Shown: positions 8,242-16,199 of the stretch, in pieces
How positions within the stretch are numbered: the stretch's first letter is position 1
Layout of the letters: every line of letters starts with the position of its first letter
Source of the DNA: Arthrobacter sp. MYb214
GTDB taxonomy: Bacteria; Actinomycetota; Actinomycetes; Actinomycetales; Micrococcaceae
Direction: 5' to 3'
Assembly (NCBI RefSeq): GCF_002979865.1
Contig: NZ_PCPZ01000003.1
Location: 1 to 64,000 of the forward strand
DNA length: 64,000 nt
Translations under genes and position numbers: made by a program
The notes under the pieces: model-generated
The model's database searches: none
What the model was told of the DNA's origin: nothing
What the model saw: the letters and a program-made list of their open reading frames with translations, nothing else

Positions 8242-8814
8242 CTAGCCGCGCGAGTACTCGGCAAGACAGACTCCGGAGGCAAAAGACTGCATGTTCTCCA
8301 GCCTCCAGCGATCCGGGGCATACCCTGTGTCCCCGAAGAGCTTGATACCCGACCCGAACATCACCGGCTGCACCTTCAGGGCCAACCTGTCGATGTCCGG
8401 CCGGAGCCTGGCGGCCAATTGCCCTCCGCCGCACAGCCAGATGCCGTCACCCGGTTGGGATTTGAGTTCCCCGATGACCTCTCGCGGATCCGCACTGGTG
8501 AACTGCACCTCTTGGCTTCCTGGAGGTGAAGAGTGCTCGCGCGTGAAAACAATCTGTCTCAGATGCGAGTACGGGCTGGGCAGTGCTGGCAAGCCGACCG
8601 CGTAGGTATTCCATCCCATCAGCACCGTATCGAAAGGGCACCCCTCGATAGGCAGTCCAGCCGACTCTGCCAGCTGGGTCGGCGCGGTGCCGCGGTAGCG
8701 GTCCCAGATGGGCGCCGCGTGGTCGCCAGCCACCGCGAATGCATCGAATTCGCCGTGAGGACCGGCAATGTACCCGTCCAAGCTCACTGCAACGAAGTAG
8801 GTTAGTTCTCTCAT
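8242..8814 (-). CDS. Dihydrofolate reductase-like (RibD C-terminal domain) protein
   Basis: A 190-residue NADPH-binding reductase of the RibD_C/DHFR-like group. It opens with the usual RELTYFVAVSLDGYIAGPHG and contains the nucleotide-binding part GDGIWLCGGGQLA near residues 125-137. Start chosen at 8814, preceded by GGGAGAATCA; a longer frame to 8862 would add 16 residues without a ribosome site. These small actinobacterial proteins are usually called dihydrofolate reductase family, but they rarely act as housekeeping DHFR, and the natural substrate is unknown. Convergent with the FMN reductase gene, 16 bases apart. Confidence 0.78.
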   Translation of the reverse strand: MRELTYFVAVSLDGYIAGPHGEFDAFAVAGDHAAPIWDRYRGTAPTQLAESAGLPIEGCPFDTVLMGWNTYAVGLPALPSPYSHLRQIVFTREHSSPPGSQEVQFTSADPREVIGELKSQPGDGIWLCGGGQLAARLRPDIDRLALKVQPVMFGSGIKLFGDTGYAPDRWRLENMQSFASGVCLAEYSRG

Positions 8815-8901
8815 TGATTCTCCCTTGGCTCGAAGACGGAATCGTCTGGGAAATTGAGCCAACCCTACAGCATGGCCTGTTGGGAACTTGGGAGAATGCG
8901 A

Positions 8902-8943
8902 AAAAACCGGGAAACATCATTTCTGATGTTTCCCGGTTTTTTT
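8902..8943 (-). terminator. Bidirectional rho-independent terminator after tRNA-Ala
   Basis: A perfect 19-bp stem (8902-8920 with 8925-8943) around the loop TTTC, starting with six A and ending with six T, so it works on both strands. It lies five bases past the tRNA 3' end and separates it from the reductase gene. Confidence 0.85.
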
Positions 8944-8948
8944 CCATT

Positions 8949-9024
8949 TGGTGGAGGTAAGGGGATTCGAACCCCTGACCTTCTGCATGCCATGCAGACG
9001 CGCTACCAACTGCGCCATACCCCC
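8949..9024 (-). tRNA. tRNA-Ala (anticodon GGC)
   Basis: 76 bases including an encoded CCA. The acceptor stem GGGGGTA / TACCTCC contains the G3-U70 pair, the identity element of alanine tRNAs. The anticodon stem TCTGC/GCAGA encloses the loop ATGGCAT, giving anticodon GGC. The T-loop TTCGAAT is present. No neighbouring integration or attachment duplication was seen. Confidence 0.97.
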
Positions 9025-9214
9025 AAACGAGGTGATTCCAGTGGCTTGCACAACCCCTGAACCGAGATAAAACTTTACCGGAGCACTGCCGAAAACTCCA
9101 AATCGGCTGTTCGAGACGCTGGTCACAATCCTCTATTCACACGGTGCTCCCCAAGTGGAAGAATATGGGTCGGGACCTGCCGGCCCCACCCATTCCTTCG
9201 AAAGGCGCAATCCC

Positions 9215-9640
9215 ATGACCATCGGACTGACCCCATACCTGCGTTTCGCCGGAGACGCCAAAGAAGCTATGGAGTTCTACCACCAGGTACTCGGTGGCGA
9301 GCTTTCCATGATGACCTTCCAAGAAGGCATGAATGACAACAATCCGGCCGTTGCCGACCAGATTATGCACTCCTCGCTATTCGTTGAACGCGGCCTGCAC
9401 TTCATGGCCTCGGACACCCCGCCCGAAATGGACGTCCGGGGCAATGGCGTGATCGCGCTAAGCAGCGACGGGACGGCCGGAGCCGACGCGGAGACCCTGA
9501 CCCGGTGGTGGGAAGGATTGGGCGAAGGCGGCCAGATCAACATGCCATTGGAGCGGGCCCCGTGGGGCGACTCCTTCGGCGAGCTGCGCGACAAGTTCGG
9601 CGTGGTCTGGATGTTCAACATCACCGCGTTGGCCAGCTAG
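9215..9640 (+). CDS. VOC-superfamily (PhnB/glyoxalase-like) protein
   Basis: A 141-residue vicinal-oxygen-chelate fold protein of the PhnB type, starting TIGLTPYLRFAGDAKEAMEF and ending with WGDSFGELRDKFGVVWMFNI, both characteristic. The ATG at 9215 (after GAAAGGCG) is preferred to the in-frame ATG at 9155, because the family begins at this point. Members bind metal or small molecules; the function is usually unassigned. Convergent with the MFS gene, eight bases apart. Confidence 0.8.
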   Translation: MTIGLTPYLRFAGDAKEAMEFYHQVLGGELSMMTFQEGMNDNNPAVADQIMHSSLFVERGLHFMASDTPPEMDVRGNGVIALSSDGTAGADAETLTRWWEGLGEGGQINMPLERAPWGDSFGELRDKFGVVWMFNITALAS

Positions 9641-9648
9641 CCCAAGCG

Positions 9649-10875
9649 CTAGTGGGTGCGCGCCTGCTCGCGGGCTTCCAAAGCTTCGCGGCCTACGAGC
9701 AGGCCCACCTTCTTCGCGCGGATCTGGGTTATCCACGCGATCAGCAGGCCCAAGGCGGCCAGCCCAGCGCCAACCACAGATGGGGCGCGGAAGCCGTAAC
9801 CGGCGGCAATCACCGCGGCACCCAGGGCGGCGCCCAGCGCGTTGGCAACATTCAGCGCCGAGTGGTTCAGCGAAGCAGCCAGCGACTGCGCATGCGGGGC
9901 CGAATCCATCAGCAGCGTCTGCAACGCAGGGATCAGCAGGGAACCCACTGCGCCCATCACGAAGACCATGATCATCGTCGGAACCACCCAGCTGGTCACG
10001 GCAGCGAAAATCAGCATGGTGGCGATCATGAAAACGGAAGAAAGCTTGATCGCGCCGAAGATCGACCAGTCGGCAAGCCTGCCACCGGCCAGCGAACCAA
10101 CGACCATGCCTACGCCATAGAGCGCCAAAGCCAACGGCACCAGCTCAATTGGCAGTCCTGCTTCTTCGGTCAGCGTGGGCGAAATGTAGGAGTACACCGC
10201 GAAGAATCCGCCGAAGCCGACAATGCCGGTGAGCATCGCCAGCCACACCTGGGCACTCTTCAAGGCGGTCAGCTCGCGGCGGATGCTCGCCCCGGCATCG
10301 GTCTTGCGCCATGGGACGAACAAGCTAATCAGCACAGCGGTCAACACGCCGATCGCAGTGACGACCAGGAACATCGAACGCCAGCCGTATTCCTGGCCGA
10401 GCCGGGTCACCAACGGGACACCGGCAACGTTGGCCACCGAGAGCCCGAGCATCACCCAGGCAATGGCGCGTCCGCGCATCGTGGCCGGAACCAAGCTGCC
10501 GGCAAGCACACCGGCCAGTCCGAAGTAGGCCCCATGCGGCAGGCCTGCAAGGAAGCGGGTCACCAGCATGGTGTTGTAGTCCGGAGCGAAGAATGAGGAG
10601 AGGTTGGCGAGCGTGAAGAAGAGAATCAGCAGCTGCACCGCACGCTTGCGCGGGATCTTGGCAGCCAGCGCAGTGAGCACCGGGGCGCCCACCACCACGC
10701 CGATTGCGTAGGCGCTGATCATCAGGCCCATCTGCGCATAGCCCACTTCCAGATCAGCGGCACCTTCCTGGAGCAAGCCCATCATGGCAAACTCAGTGAC
10801 ACCGATGCCGACGCCGCCCATGGCCAAGGCAACAATTGCCAGCAGTAGTTTTCCGCCAGATACATAGGCAGTCAT
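9649..10875 (-). CDS. MFS transporter, DHA1 (AraJ/Cmx-like) drug or sugar efflux type
   Basis: A 408-residue, twelve-segment exporter. The opening GVTEFAMMGLL at residues 25-35 is typical of the AraJ/PbuE/Cmx group of proton-driven exporters, followed by the motif-A loop AAKIPRKRAV near 70. Substrates in this group range from arabinose and purines to chloramphenicol. Start at 10875, with GAGAAATTGA before it. Divergent from the endonuclease/phosphatase gene; the 145-base space between them contains no regulator gene. Substrate not predictable. Confidence 0.8.
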   Translation of the reverse strand: MTAYVSGGKLLLAIVALAMGGVGIGVTEFAMMGLLQEGAADLEVGYAQMGLMISAYAIGVVVGAPVLTALAAKIPRKRAVQLLILFFTLANLSSFFAPDYNTMLVTRFLAGLPHGAYFGLAGVLAGSLVPATMRGRAIAWVMLGLSVANVAGVPLVTRLGQEYGWRSMFLVVTAIGVLTAVLISLFVPWRKTDAGASIRRELTALKSAQVWLAMLTGIVGFGGFFAVYSYISPTLTEEAGLPIELVPLALALYGVGMVVGSLAGGRLADWSIFGAIKLSSVFMIATMLIFAAVTSWVVPTMIMVFVMGAVGSLLIPALQTLLMDSAPHAQSLAASLNHSALNVANALGAALGAAVIAAGYGFRAPSVVGAGLAALGLLIAWITQIRAKKVGLLVGREALEAREQARTH

Positions 10876-11020
10876 TCAATTTCTCAATTCATGGCAGGGT
10901 CTTGGGAAGCGGCTCCCTCGGCGCTCTTATCCATCGTAGTGACTGCATCGGGCGACAGTGGCAATCCCCGAGCGGAAAATTACGAATCCCACAGTATTTT
11001 GTGCCACTGTATTAAGTCCT

Positions 11021-11962
11021 ATGCCTCATTCATCGCACCATCGCCTGTCGGCCTCGCGAATAATCGCGAGGTTCTTCTTTGTCATGCTCTGTCTCGCGCT
11101 GGCCGGGCTAATGGTGTTCCACCAGCAGATCCCCGATGTCCTGGGTCTCGGATTGATCGTCGATAACCTGGCCCCGTGGATGGGCCTCGGAATTCCAGTG
11201 CTCTTGCTGATGGCCTTGGTGGTGCGCGGACGCATCAGCTTCATCGGCCTGCTCGTACCGGTCGTTGTTTGGGCTGTGCTCTTCGGGCCGGCGTTCCTGC
11301 CTTCGGACCGGCGCGCACCAGAAGCTTCCCTGCTGGTTGCCACGCAAAACGTCCACGAGTCTGCGGGCGTGCAGGCTGCCCGCGAATTGGCAGCCAACGG
11401 CGCGCAGGTCATCACCCTGCAGGAAATCGGTGAAGGCCAGGAGCCGGGAATCACCGCCGAGCTCGCCCAATCCCATCCTTACAGCTACATGGTCAGCACC
11501 GTAGGCGTGTGGAGCGCCTATCCGCTGAAGAATCCAGAGCCCCTGGATCTGGGGCTGGGTTGGGACCGCGCGTTGCGGGTGGACGTGGCCAGCGAAAAAG
11601 GGGATGTCCGCCTGTACGCTGTGCATGCGGCGTCGGCCAGGCCTACCGGCCATCACGAGCGGGACATGATGCTTGCTTCCTTGGCCGGCTACCTCGCCGA
11701 TGACGATTCTCCGAAGATCGTTGCCGCCGGAGACTTCAACGCCACCAGCTCCGACCGCCACTTCGCGCCGGTCGCTAACCAGCTGGAGGAAGCCCACTAC
11801 AGCGACTGGGGCTTGGCCCTGACCTGGCCGCGGTCCCTGTTCCCGATGCTCGGCATCGATCATGTGATGCTACGCGGCGTCGAATCAGCAGGCCTGGAGC
11901 GGCTGGAAATCGCCGATTCCGATCATTACGCGCTCGCTGCCACGATCGATCTGGGGAACTAG
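11021..11962 (+). CDS. Membrane-anchored endonuclease/exonuclease/phosphatase family protein
   Basis: About 313 residues: three hydrophobic segments in the first 100 residues, then an extracytoplasmic EEP (DNase I-like) domain. Catalytic landmarks are TQNVHESAG (Asn), ITLQEIG (Glu), AAGDFNATSSDRHF (Asp-x-Asn) and the C-terminal IADSDHYAL (Asp-His). This organisation is common in actinobacterial cell-surface proteins of unknown substrate. The start is uncertain: ATG 11021 has no Shine-Dalgarno sequence, and a GTG at 10958 is in frame. The stop overlaps that of the AlkB gene in CTAG, so the two genes converge with a four-base overlap. Confidence 0.8.
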   Translation: MPHSSHHRLSASRIIARFFFVMLCLALAGLMVFHQQIPDVLGLGLIVDNLAPWMGLGIPVLLLMALVVRGRISFIGLLVPVVVWAVLFGPAFLPSDRRAPEASLLVATQNVHESAGVQAARELAANGAQVITLQEIGEGQEPGITAELAQSHPYSYMVSTVGVWSAYPLKNPEPLDLGLGWDRALRVDVASEKGDVRLYAVHAASARPTGHHERDMMLASLAGYLADDDSPKIVAAGDFNATSSDRHFAPVANQLEEAHYSDWGLALTWPRSLFPMLGIDHVMLRGVESAGLERLEIADSDHYALAATIDLGN

Positions 11963-12633
11963 TTCCTTTCCAGCCCGGTCTGGCGCAGCGTGATGTTAAT
12001 GCGTCCGCCGCCAAGGCCCAAGCCTGCAGGCGCGGTCCCGGCATGGATCTTGCTCACCCCGTGATAGGCGAAGCGTGAGGGGCCGTCGAAGACGAACAGG
12101 TCCCCCGAAGCCAGCCGTATCTCTTGCCATGGCCGGTTGCGGTTCTCGGTATTGCCCAGGCGGAATGTTGCCGAATCGCCGATGGACAGCGAAACCACCG
12201 GGGCGTTGATGCGCTCTTGCGCATCCTGGTGCATGCCCATGGCGGCCTGCACGTCGTAGTAGTTCACGATAGCCGCATCAGGCTGGTAGTCCTGCGCGCG
12301 CTGCAGGTCCCCCGTAGCTTCTGCGACCGCCTGCTTGCCCAAGCGGACCAGCCAGTCTTCCATGGGCGCCACTGATTGCCCGTCCAGGTCGTCAGCGGTC
12401 TTGGAGTAGCGGTTCGGGCTCCAATGCCACCCCAGGCACAAGCTCTGCACGCTCATCGGATGGCCGTTGACGGCTGTGCGGTGCGGCGGAACAGGCCCGC
12501 TGCCCCATTCGAAGAAGCGCCGGACGATCCACTGCTGCGCGGGCGCGTCCAGCCACCCCGGCAGGTGCCAGGCTCCTGGGCGCAAGGCTCCCCCGCTACG
12601 GGGCAGTGCACTGTCGTCGAACAGGGATTCCAT
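11959..12633 (-). CDS. alkB: AlkB-type 2-oxoglutarate/Fe(II) dioxygenase
   Basis: Predicted oxidative demethylase for alkylated DNA or RNA, 224 residues. Visible are the iron ligands His-x-Asp in MGMHQDAQE, the distal His in FAYHGVSKI and the 2-oxoglutarate-binding arginines in GRINITLRQTG. The segment IVNYYDVQAAMGMHQD matches the bacterial AlkB substrate-lid/iron region. Start chosen at 12633 (MESLFDD), because family members begin close to this point; a GTG at 12690 would add 19 residues and lacks a ribosome site. Stop overlaps the convergent EEP gene by four bases. Confidence 0.85.
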   Translation of the reverse strand: MESLFDDSALPRSGGALRPGAWHLPGWLDAPAQQWIVRRFFEWGSGPVPPHRTAVNGHPMSVQSLCLGWHWSPNRYSKTADDLDGQSVAPMEDWLVRLGKQAVAEATGDLQRAQDYQPDAAIVNYYDVQAAMGMHQDAQERINAPVVSLSIGDSATFRLGNTENRNRPWQEIRLASGDLFVFDGPSRFAYHGVSKIHAGTAPAGLGLGGGRINITLRQTGLERN

Positions 12634-12780
12634 GTTCCCAGCGTGCCCGTTGCAGGCAGAACTCGGCAAGTCTCCCGCGTATTCGCTCACTGAACTTTGC
12701 AGGATCAGCCAGGCCGGTGCCTCGCAACAATATTTACATTAGAGACTTTGTGTTTCGTCTTACCCTCGCGAACATTTCGA

Positions 12781-12794
12781 AAAGGTTAACCTTT
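12781..12794. promoter_or_regulatory. 14-bp perfect palindrome upstream of the SUMT operon
   Basis: AAAGGTTAACCTTT is a perfect palindrome located 105 bases before the leader ORF and 130 bases before the SUMT start, in an AT-rich stretch. It is a plausible dimeric repressor or activator site. The binding protein is unknown. Confidence 0.45.
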
Positions 12795-12885
12795 ACTCGA
12801 ATTATTGCGCTTGAAACATTTGCGATACCTCCGGGAAAACCTGGGCGCCTAAGCTGGGTGCATCCACTAGTTCAAGGAGAATCCC

Positions 12886-12927
12886 ATGTCACCCCTAGAA
12901 ACTCGAGCAGAATCAAGGAAACCATGA
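12886..12927 (+). CDS. Possible 13-codon leader peptide coupled to SUMT
   Basis: An ATG at 12886 with an excellent ribosome site (AAGGAG, seven bases before) opens a 13-codon frame (MSPLETRAESRKP). Its TGA overlaps the SUMT start as ATGA. The SUMT gene's own ribosome site, AAGGAA, lies inside this frame. Such a layout allows translational coupling or control by ribosome movement. No run of one regulatory amino acid is present, so classic attenuation is not indicated. It could also be fortuitous. Confidence 0.4.
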   Translation: MSPLETRAESRKP

Positions 12928-13943
12928 TTGGCATCGACCTCGAACTGCGCGGATGCACTGTGCTGATCGCTGGAAGTAAATCCGGGAGCAAAAATACTGC
13001 GCTGCGCTTCCGGGCGGAGGGCGCCACGGTGCTCACCGCCGACGGGCCCTTCCAGGCAGTACAGTTGCTGGAACAAGCCGGCCTGCTGGTGATCTGCGAT
13101 GCCGAACCGCTGCGCTTCGCCTCGGTGGTGCAGGCCGCGCGCATTCCCGTCATGCACCTTGGACCAGCGACCCGGGCCGGATCCATCACCCTGCTCGGTG
13201 GCGGCCCCGGCGCATTGGACCTGCTGACCCTGCGCGGCGTGCGGGCCCTGGCCGAAGCAGAAGTCGTCTTCGCCGACAGGCTCGGTCCCGCAGCGCACCT
13301 GCCGTCTCTTGCACCGCAAGCTCAAATCGTGGACGTCGGCAAGCTTCCTGGACACCACAAGCTCACCCAACGGGATATCGAAGCCCTGATGATCGAAGCG
13401 GCCCGCGGTGGCGCTGCCGTAGTCCGGCTCAAGGGCGGAGATCCCTTCGTCTTCGGCCGCGGCTTCGAAGAAATCGCGGCCGCTACCGCTGCGGGCATCC
13501 CGATCAGCGTCATCCCGGGACTGAGCTCGTGCATCACCGTGCCGGCAGCAGCCGGCATCCCGGTCACCGCCCGCGGGGTGAACACCATGTTCACCGTGGT
13601 ATCGGCCCACGACCCACTCAGCGATGCGCAGCTTGACCATCTGGCCAAGCTGGGCGGAAGCATCGTGATCCTGATGGGCATGGGCACCATCGAGCAGACC
13701 GTCGCCGGGTTGCACCGGGTCGGCATGGACCCGCAAATGCCATGCGCCATCGTCGAATCCGGCACCACCGACATCCAGCGCACCAGCTGCACCCGGCTAG
13801 CCCATCTCGCCGAAACAGCCCGCGGCCATTCCAACCCTGCAGTCATTGTCATAGGTGAAGTCGCTGGACTGCCGGCCACCCTGGTGAACGCGGCAGCGCA
13901 AGAAGAGCCGGCCACGCTGGCAGCGCAATTGGAAGTGGCCTGA
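12924..13943 (+). CDS. cobA: Uroporphyrinogen-III C-methyltransferase (SUMT), siroheme pathway
   Basis: Adds two methyl groups from S-adenosylmethionine to uroporphyrinogen III, giving precorrin-2 for siroheme or cobalamin. Of 339 residues, the first 80 or so look like a reduced CysG-N-type (precorrin-2 dehydrogenase-like) domain with a degenerate nucleotide loop, followed by the methyltransferase. Diagnostic motifs are LLGGGPGALDLLTLRG (about 92-107) and VVRLKGGDPFVFGRGFEE (about 167-184). Its stop overlaps the start of the HemD-like gene (TGATG), so the two are coupled. Siroheme for nitrite or sulfite reductase is the usual reason for this pair. Confidence 0.88.
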   Translation: MIGIDLELRGCTVLIAGSKSGSKNTALRFRAEGATVLTADGPFQAVQLLEQAGLLVICDAEPLRFASVVQAARIPVMHLGPATRAGSITLLGGGPGALDLLTLRGVRALAEAEVVFADRLGPAAHLPSLAPQAQIVDVGKLPGHHKLTQRDIEALMIEAARGGAAVVRLKGGDPFVFGRGFEEIAAATAAGIPISVIPGLSSCITVPAAAGIPVTARGVNTMFTVVSAHDPLSDAQLDHLAKLGGSIVILMGMGTIEQTVAGLHRVGMDPQMPCAIVESGTTDIQRTSCTRLAHLAETARGHSNPAVIVIGEVAGLPATLVNAAAQEEPATLAAQLEVA

Positions 13944-15043
13944 TGAGCAGCCCCAAACCCTTGGCCGGCTTCCGGCTGGCCGTCACCAGCGACCGCCGTT
14001 CCGCAGAACTCATCGAGGCCTTCGAACGCCGCGGCGCCGAGGTGACCCATACTCCGCTGCTCCAGCTCGCCCCGCTGGACGACGAGCAGCAACTGATCGC
14101 GCAAACGCAAAAGCTGATTGAGGTCCGTCCGCAGGTAGCCGTCATTACAACCGCCTACGGACTGCGCCGCTGGGTTGATACCTCCGAGGCTGCCGGCATT
14201 GGCGACGAGCTGCTGGCAGCGCTCGGGCAGGCGCAGCTCTACGTCCGCGGGGCCAAAGCCCATGGCGCCGTCAAGGCGCTGGGCCTGGAACCGGCCGCCG
14301 TGGCCAAGGACGGGCGCAGCGCCTCCATGCTGGAACTGCTGGAGGGCAAGCTCCAGGGCGCCACCGTCGCCTTGCAGCTTCATGCCGATTCCGACCATGG
14401 AATGCCCCAGAGCCTGCGCGAGCTGGGCGCTCGCCGGGTGCTGAAGGTGGAGCCCTACCGCTGGCAGGACACCAGCAGCGATAGCGGGATTTCTGCTTTG
14501 GTGGAGGGCCTGTGCGCCGCCCACTTCGACGCGGTGACCTTCACCAGCGCGCCAAGCGTGCACGCGCTGTTCGCCGCTGCCAAGGCGCGCAATCGCTTGC
14601 CCGCCCTGCTGCGCTCCCTGGCCGAGCGCGTCGCAGTGGCCACCGTTGGACCGGTGACTGCTGCCCCGCTGATCGAGGCGGGCATCTGCCCGTTGGTTCC
14701 CGAGCGCCATCGCATGGGTGCCATGATCGGCCAGCTCGTGGAGCATCTGGCCTCGCTGGGCACGTTGCAGGCCCAAACGGTCCACGGCCAGGTGCAGCTG
14801 CGCGGTCGTACCCTCTCGGTCCAGGACGAAAACTGCGAGTTGACGCCCGGGCAGGCCGAATTGGTGCGGGCGCTGATCGAGGCCGGCGGCAGCGTCCTCT
14901 CCCGCGACGAGCTGGGGGCCGCACTTCCGGAAGCCAGTTCCAAGCATGCCTTGGATATGACATTGAGCCGGCTGCGCAAGGCGTTGCCGCAACCAGAAAT
15001 CATCGCCACGGTCATCAAACGTGGGTACAGGCTGAACGTATGA
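13943..15043 (+). CDS. Uroporphyrinogen-III synthase domain fused to a winged-helix DNA-binding domain
   Basis: A 366-residue fusion. Residues 1-265 form a HemD-like domain (ITTAYGLRRWVD, VTFTSAPSVHALF and VATVGPVTAAPL are typical). Residues 275-366 form an OmpR-type winged helix (LTPGQAELVRALIEAGGSVL and ALDMTLSRLRKAL ending in VIKRGYRLNV). This architecture is known from actinobacteria and is generally regarded as regulatory, for example for nitrite/sulfite assimilation; a separate housekeeping HemD is expected elsewhere. The start overlaps the SUMT stop. Whether it keeps synthase activity cannot be told from sequence. Confidence 0.82.
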   Translation: MSSPKPLAGFRLAVTSDRRSAELIEAFERRGAEVTHTPLLQLAPLDDEQQLIAQTQKLIEVRPQVAVITTAYGLRRWVDTSEAAGIGDELLAALGQAQLYVRGAKAHGAVKALGLEPAAVAKDGRSASMLELLEGKLQGATVALQLHADSDHGMPQSLRELGARRVLKVEPYRWQDTSSDSGISALVEGLCAAHFDAVTFTSAPSVHALFAAAKARNRLPALLRSLAERVAVATVGPVTAAPLIEAGICPLVPERHRMGAMIGQLVEHLASLGTLQAQTVHGQVQLRGRTLSVQDENCELTPGQAELVRALIEAGGSVLSRDELGAALPEASSKHALDMTLSRLRKALPQPEIIATVIKRGYRLNV

Positions 15044-15089
15044 TCACCCCGATGGGCTTTTTCCCTCCGGGTTACGTAGGATCGATGTC

Positions 15090-15998
15090 ATGGTTAATAT
15101 TCAGGTTGCCGGTGAAGCCCTAGTCGATATCGTCGATGGTGTGGCGCATCCCGGCGGTTCCCCGATGAATGTTGCTGTTGGACTGGGCCGATTGGGCCAC
15201 GAAGTCCTGCTCCAGACGGACATCGGCGATGACGAGCATGGCCGGCTGATCGCCGAACATGTGGCGGCCTCAGGCGTTCAGCTCGCAGCCGGATCACACA
15301 CCGATGCGCAGACTTCCAGCGCCACCGTCGTGCTGGACGAGTCCGGAGATGCCAACTACGAGTTCCAGCTGAACTGCAAATTGCAGAGCATGGCTTCGAC
15401 CCAAGCCACCTTGTTCCATTCAGGATCCGTTGCAGCGTTCCAGGGTCCGAGTGCCGCTCGAATCCATGAGGCTTTCGAGGCTTCCCCACCGGGCCAGATC
15501 CTGAGCTTCGATCCGAACCTGCGTCCGGAGCTGGTCGAGGACCGGGCAGAATCGGTCAAGCAGATCGAGAAGCTGGCCGGGCTGGCGGATATCGTCAAGC
15601 TTAGTGACGAAGACGCCCTGTGGCTCTATCCGGGATGGGACACCAATCGCATCCTGGAGCACTTCTTGGAGCGCGGGGCATCGCTAGCGATCATCACCTT
15701 CGGCGCACGCGGAGCCGAGGCCCGGACCAGGCAAAGCGAGGTCATGGTTCCCTCGATTTCGGTGCGAACCGTAGATACGGTCGGCGCCGGTGATGCGTTC
15801 ATGGCCGGGCTGCTCCACGCCATCTTGGACAGCTCGCTGGCCAAGTCCCTTCGCGATGGCACGCAGCTGGACAGCGTCGAGCTGGAGAAGGTCATGCAGA
15901 TCGCTTCGGTGTGCGCGGGAATCACCGTGTCGCGCGCCGGGGCGAATCCTCCAACCCTTGACGAGCTGAATCATTTCCTCAGTTCCACGACGCGCTAG
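15090..15998 (+). CDS. PfkB-family carbohydrate kinase (fructokinase-like)
   Basis: Cytoplasmic sugar kinase, 302 residues. The N-terminal glycine motif HPGGSPMNVAVGLGRLG (about 20-36) and the C-terminal signature DTVGAGDAFMAGLL (about 227-240), with the catalytic Asp, are intact. Similarity in style is to fructokinases of Micrococcaceae. It precedes an IclR regulator and the sugar/polyol operon, and may phosphorylate a product of that pathway, but it is separated from them by a strong terminator. No good ribosome site is seen before ATG 15090. Confidence 0.83.
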   Translation: MVNIQVAGEALVDIVDGVAHPGGSPMNVAVGLGRLGHEVLLQTDIGDDEHGRLIAEHVAASGVQLAAGSHTDAQTSSATVVLDESGDANYEFQLNCKLQSMASTQATLFHSGSVAAFQGPSAARIHEAFEASPPGQILSFDPNLRPELVEDRAESVKQIEKLAGLADIVKLSDEDALWLYPGWDTNRILEHFLERGASLAIITFGARGAEARTRQSEVMVPSISVRTVDTVGAGDAFMAGLLHAILDSSLAKSLRDGTQLDSVELEKVMQIASVCAGITVSRAGANPPTLDELNHFLSSTTR

Positions 15999-16016
15999 AC
16001 CTTTCATTTCTGGCCG

Positions 16017-16070
16017 ATAGTCGCTGGGATCTCCGCCTGGAATGGCGCTGATCCCAGCGACTATTTATTT
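16017..16070 (+). terminator. Terminator after the PfkB kinase
   Basis: A perfect 15-bp stem, ATAGTCGCTGGGATC (16017-16031) with its complement (16050-16064), encloses an 18-base loop and is followed by TTATTTC. Confidence 0.75.
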
Positions 16071-16199
16071 CATTCGTTGTGGGTGACTAGCACTATCCGC
16101 CGGCAGCCAGCCCAGCAGCCTGGACTATCGAAGGAAACCGCTGACCAGGTTGCTAGAGTTCCTTGCAGAGCACTATGCACGATTCATTGAGGAGGCCCC

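Noticed and set aside
8949-9024. Integrated element at tRNA-Ala
   Set aside because: No integrase, no repeated tRNA 3' end and no phage-like genes nearby.
9505-10596. 363-codon plus-strand frame over the MFS gene
   Set aside because: His/Gln/Arg-rich composition typical of an antisense shadow; the minus strand encodes a clear MFS protein.
13322-14992. 556-codon minus-strand frame over the SUMT-HemD pair
   Set aside because: Antisense shadow of two well-supported genes.
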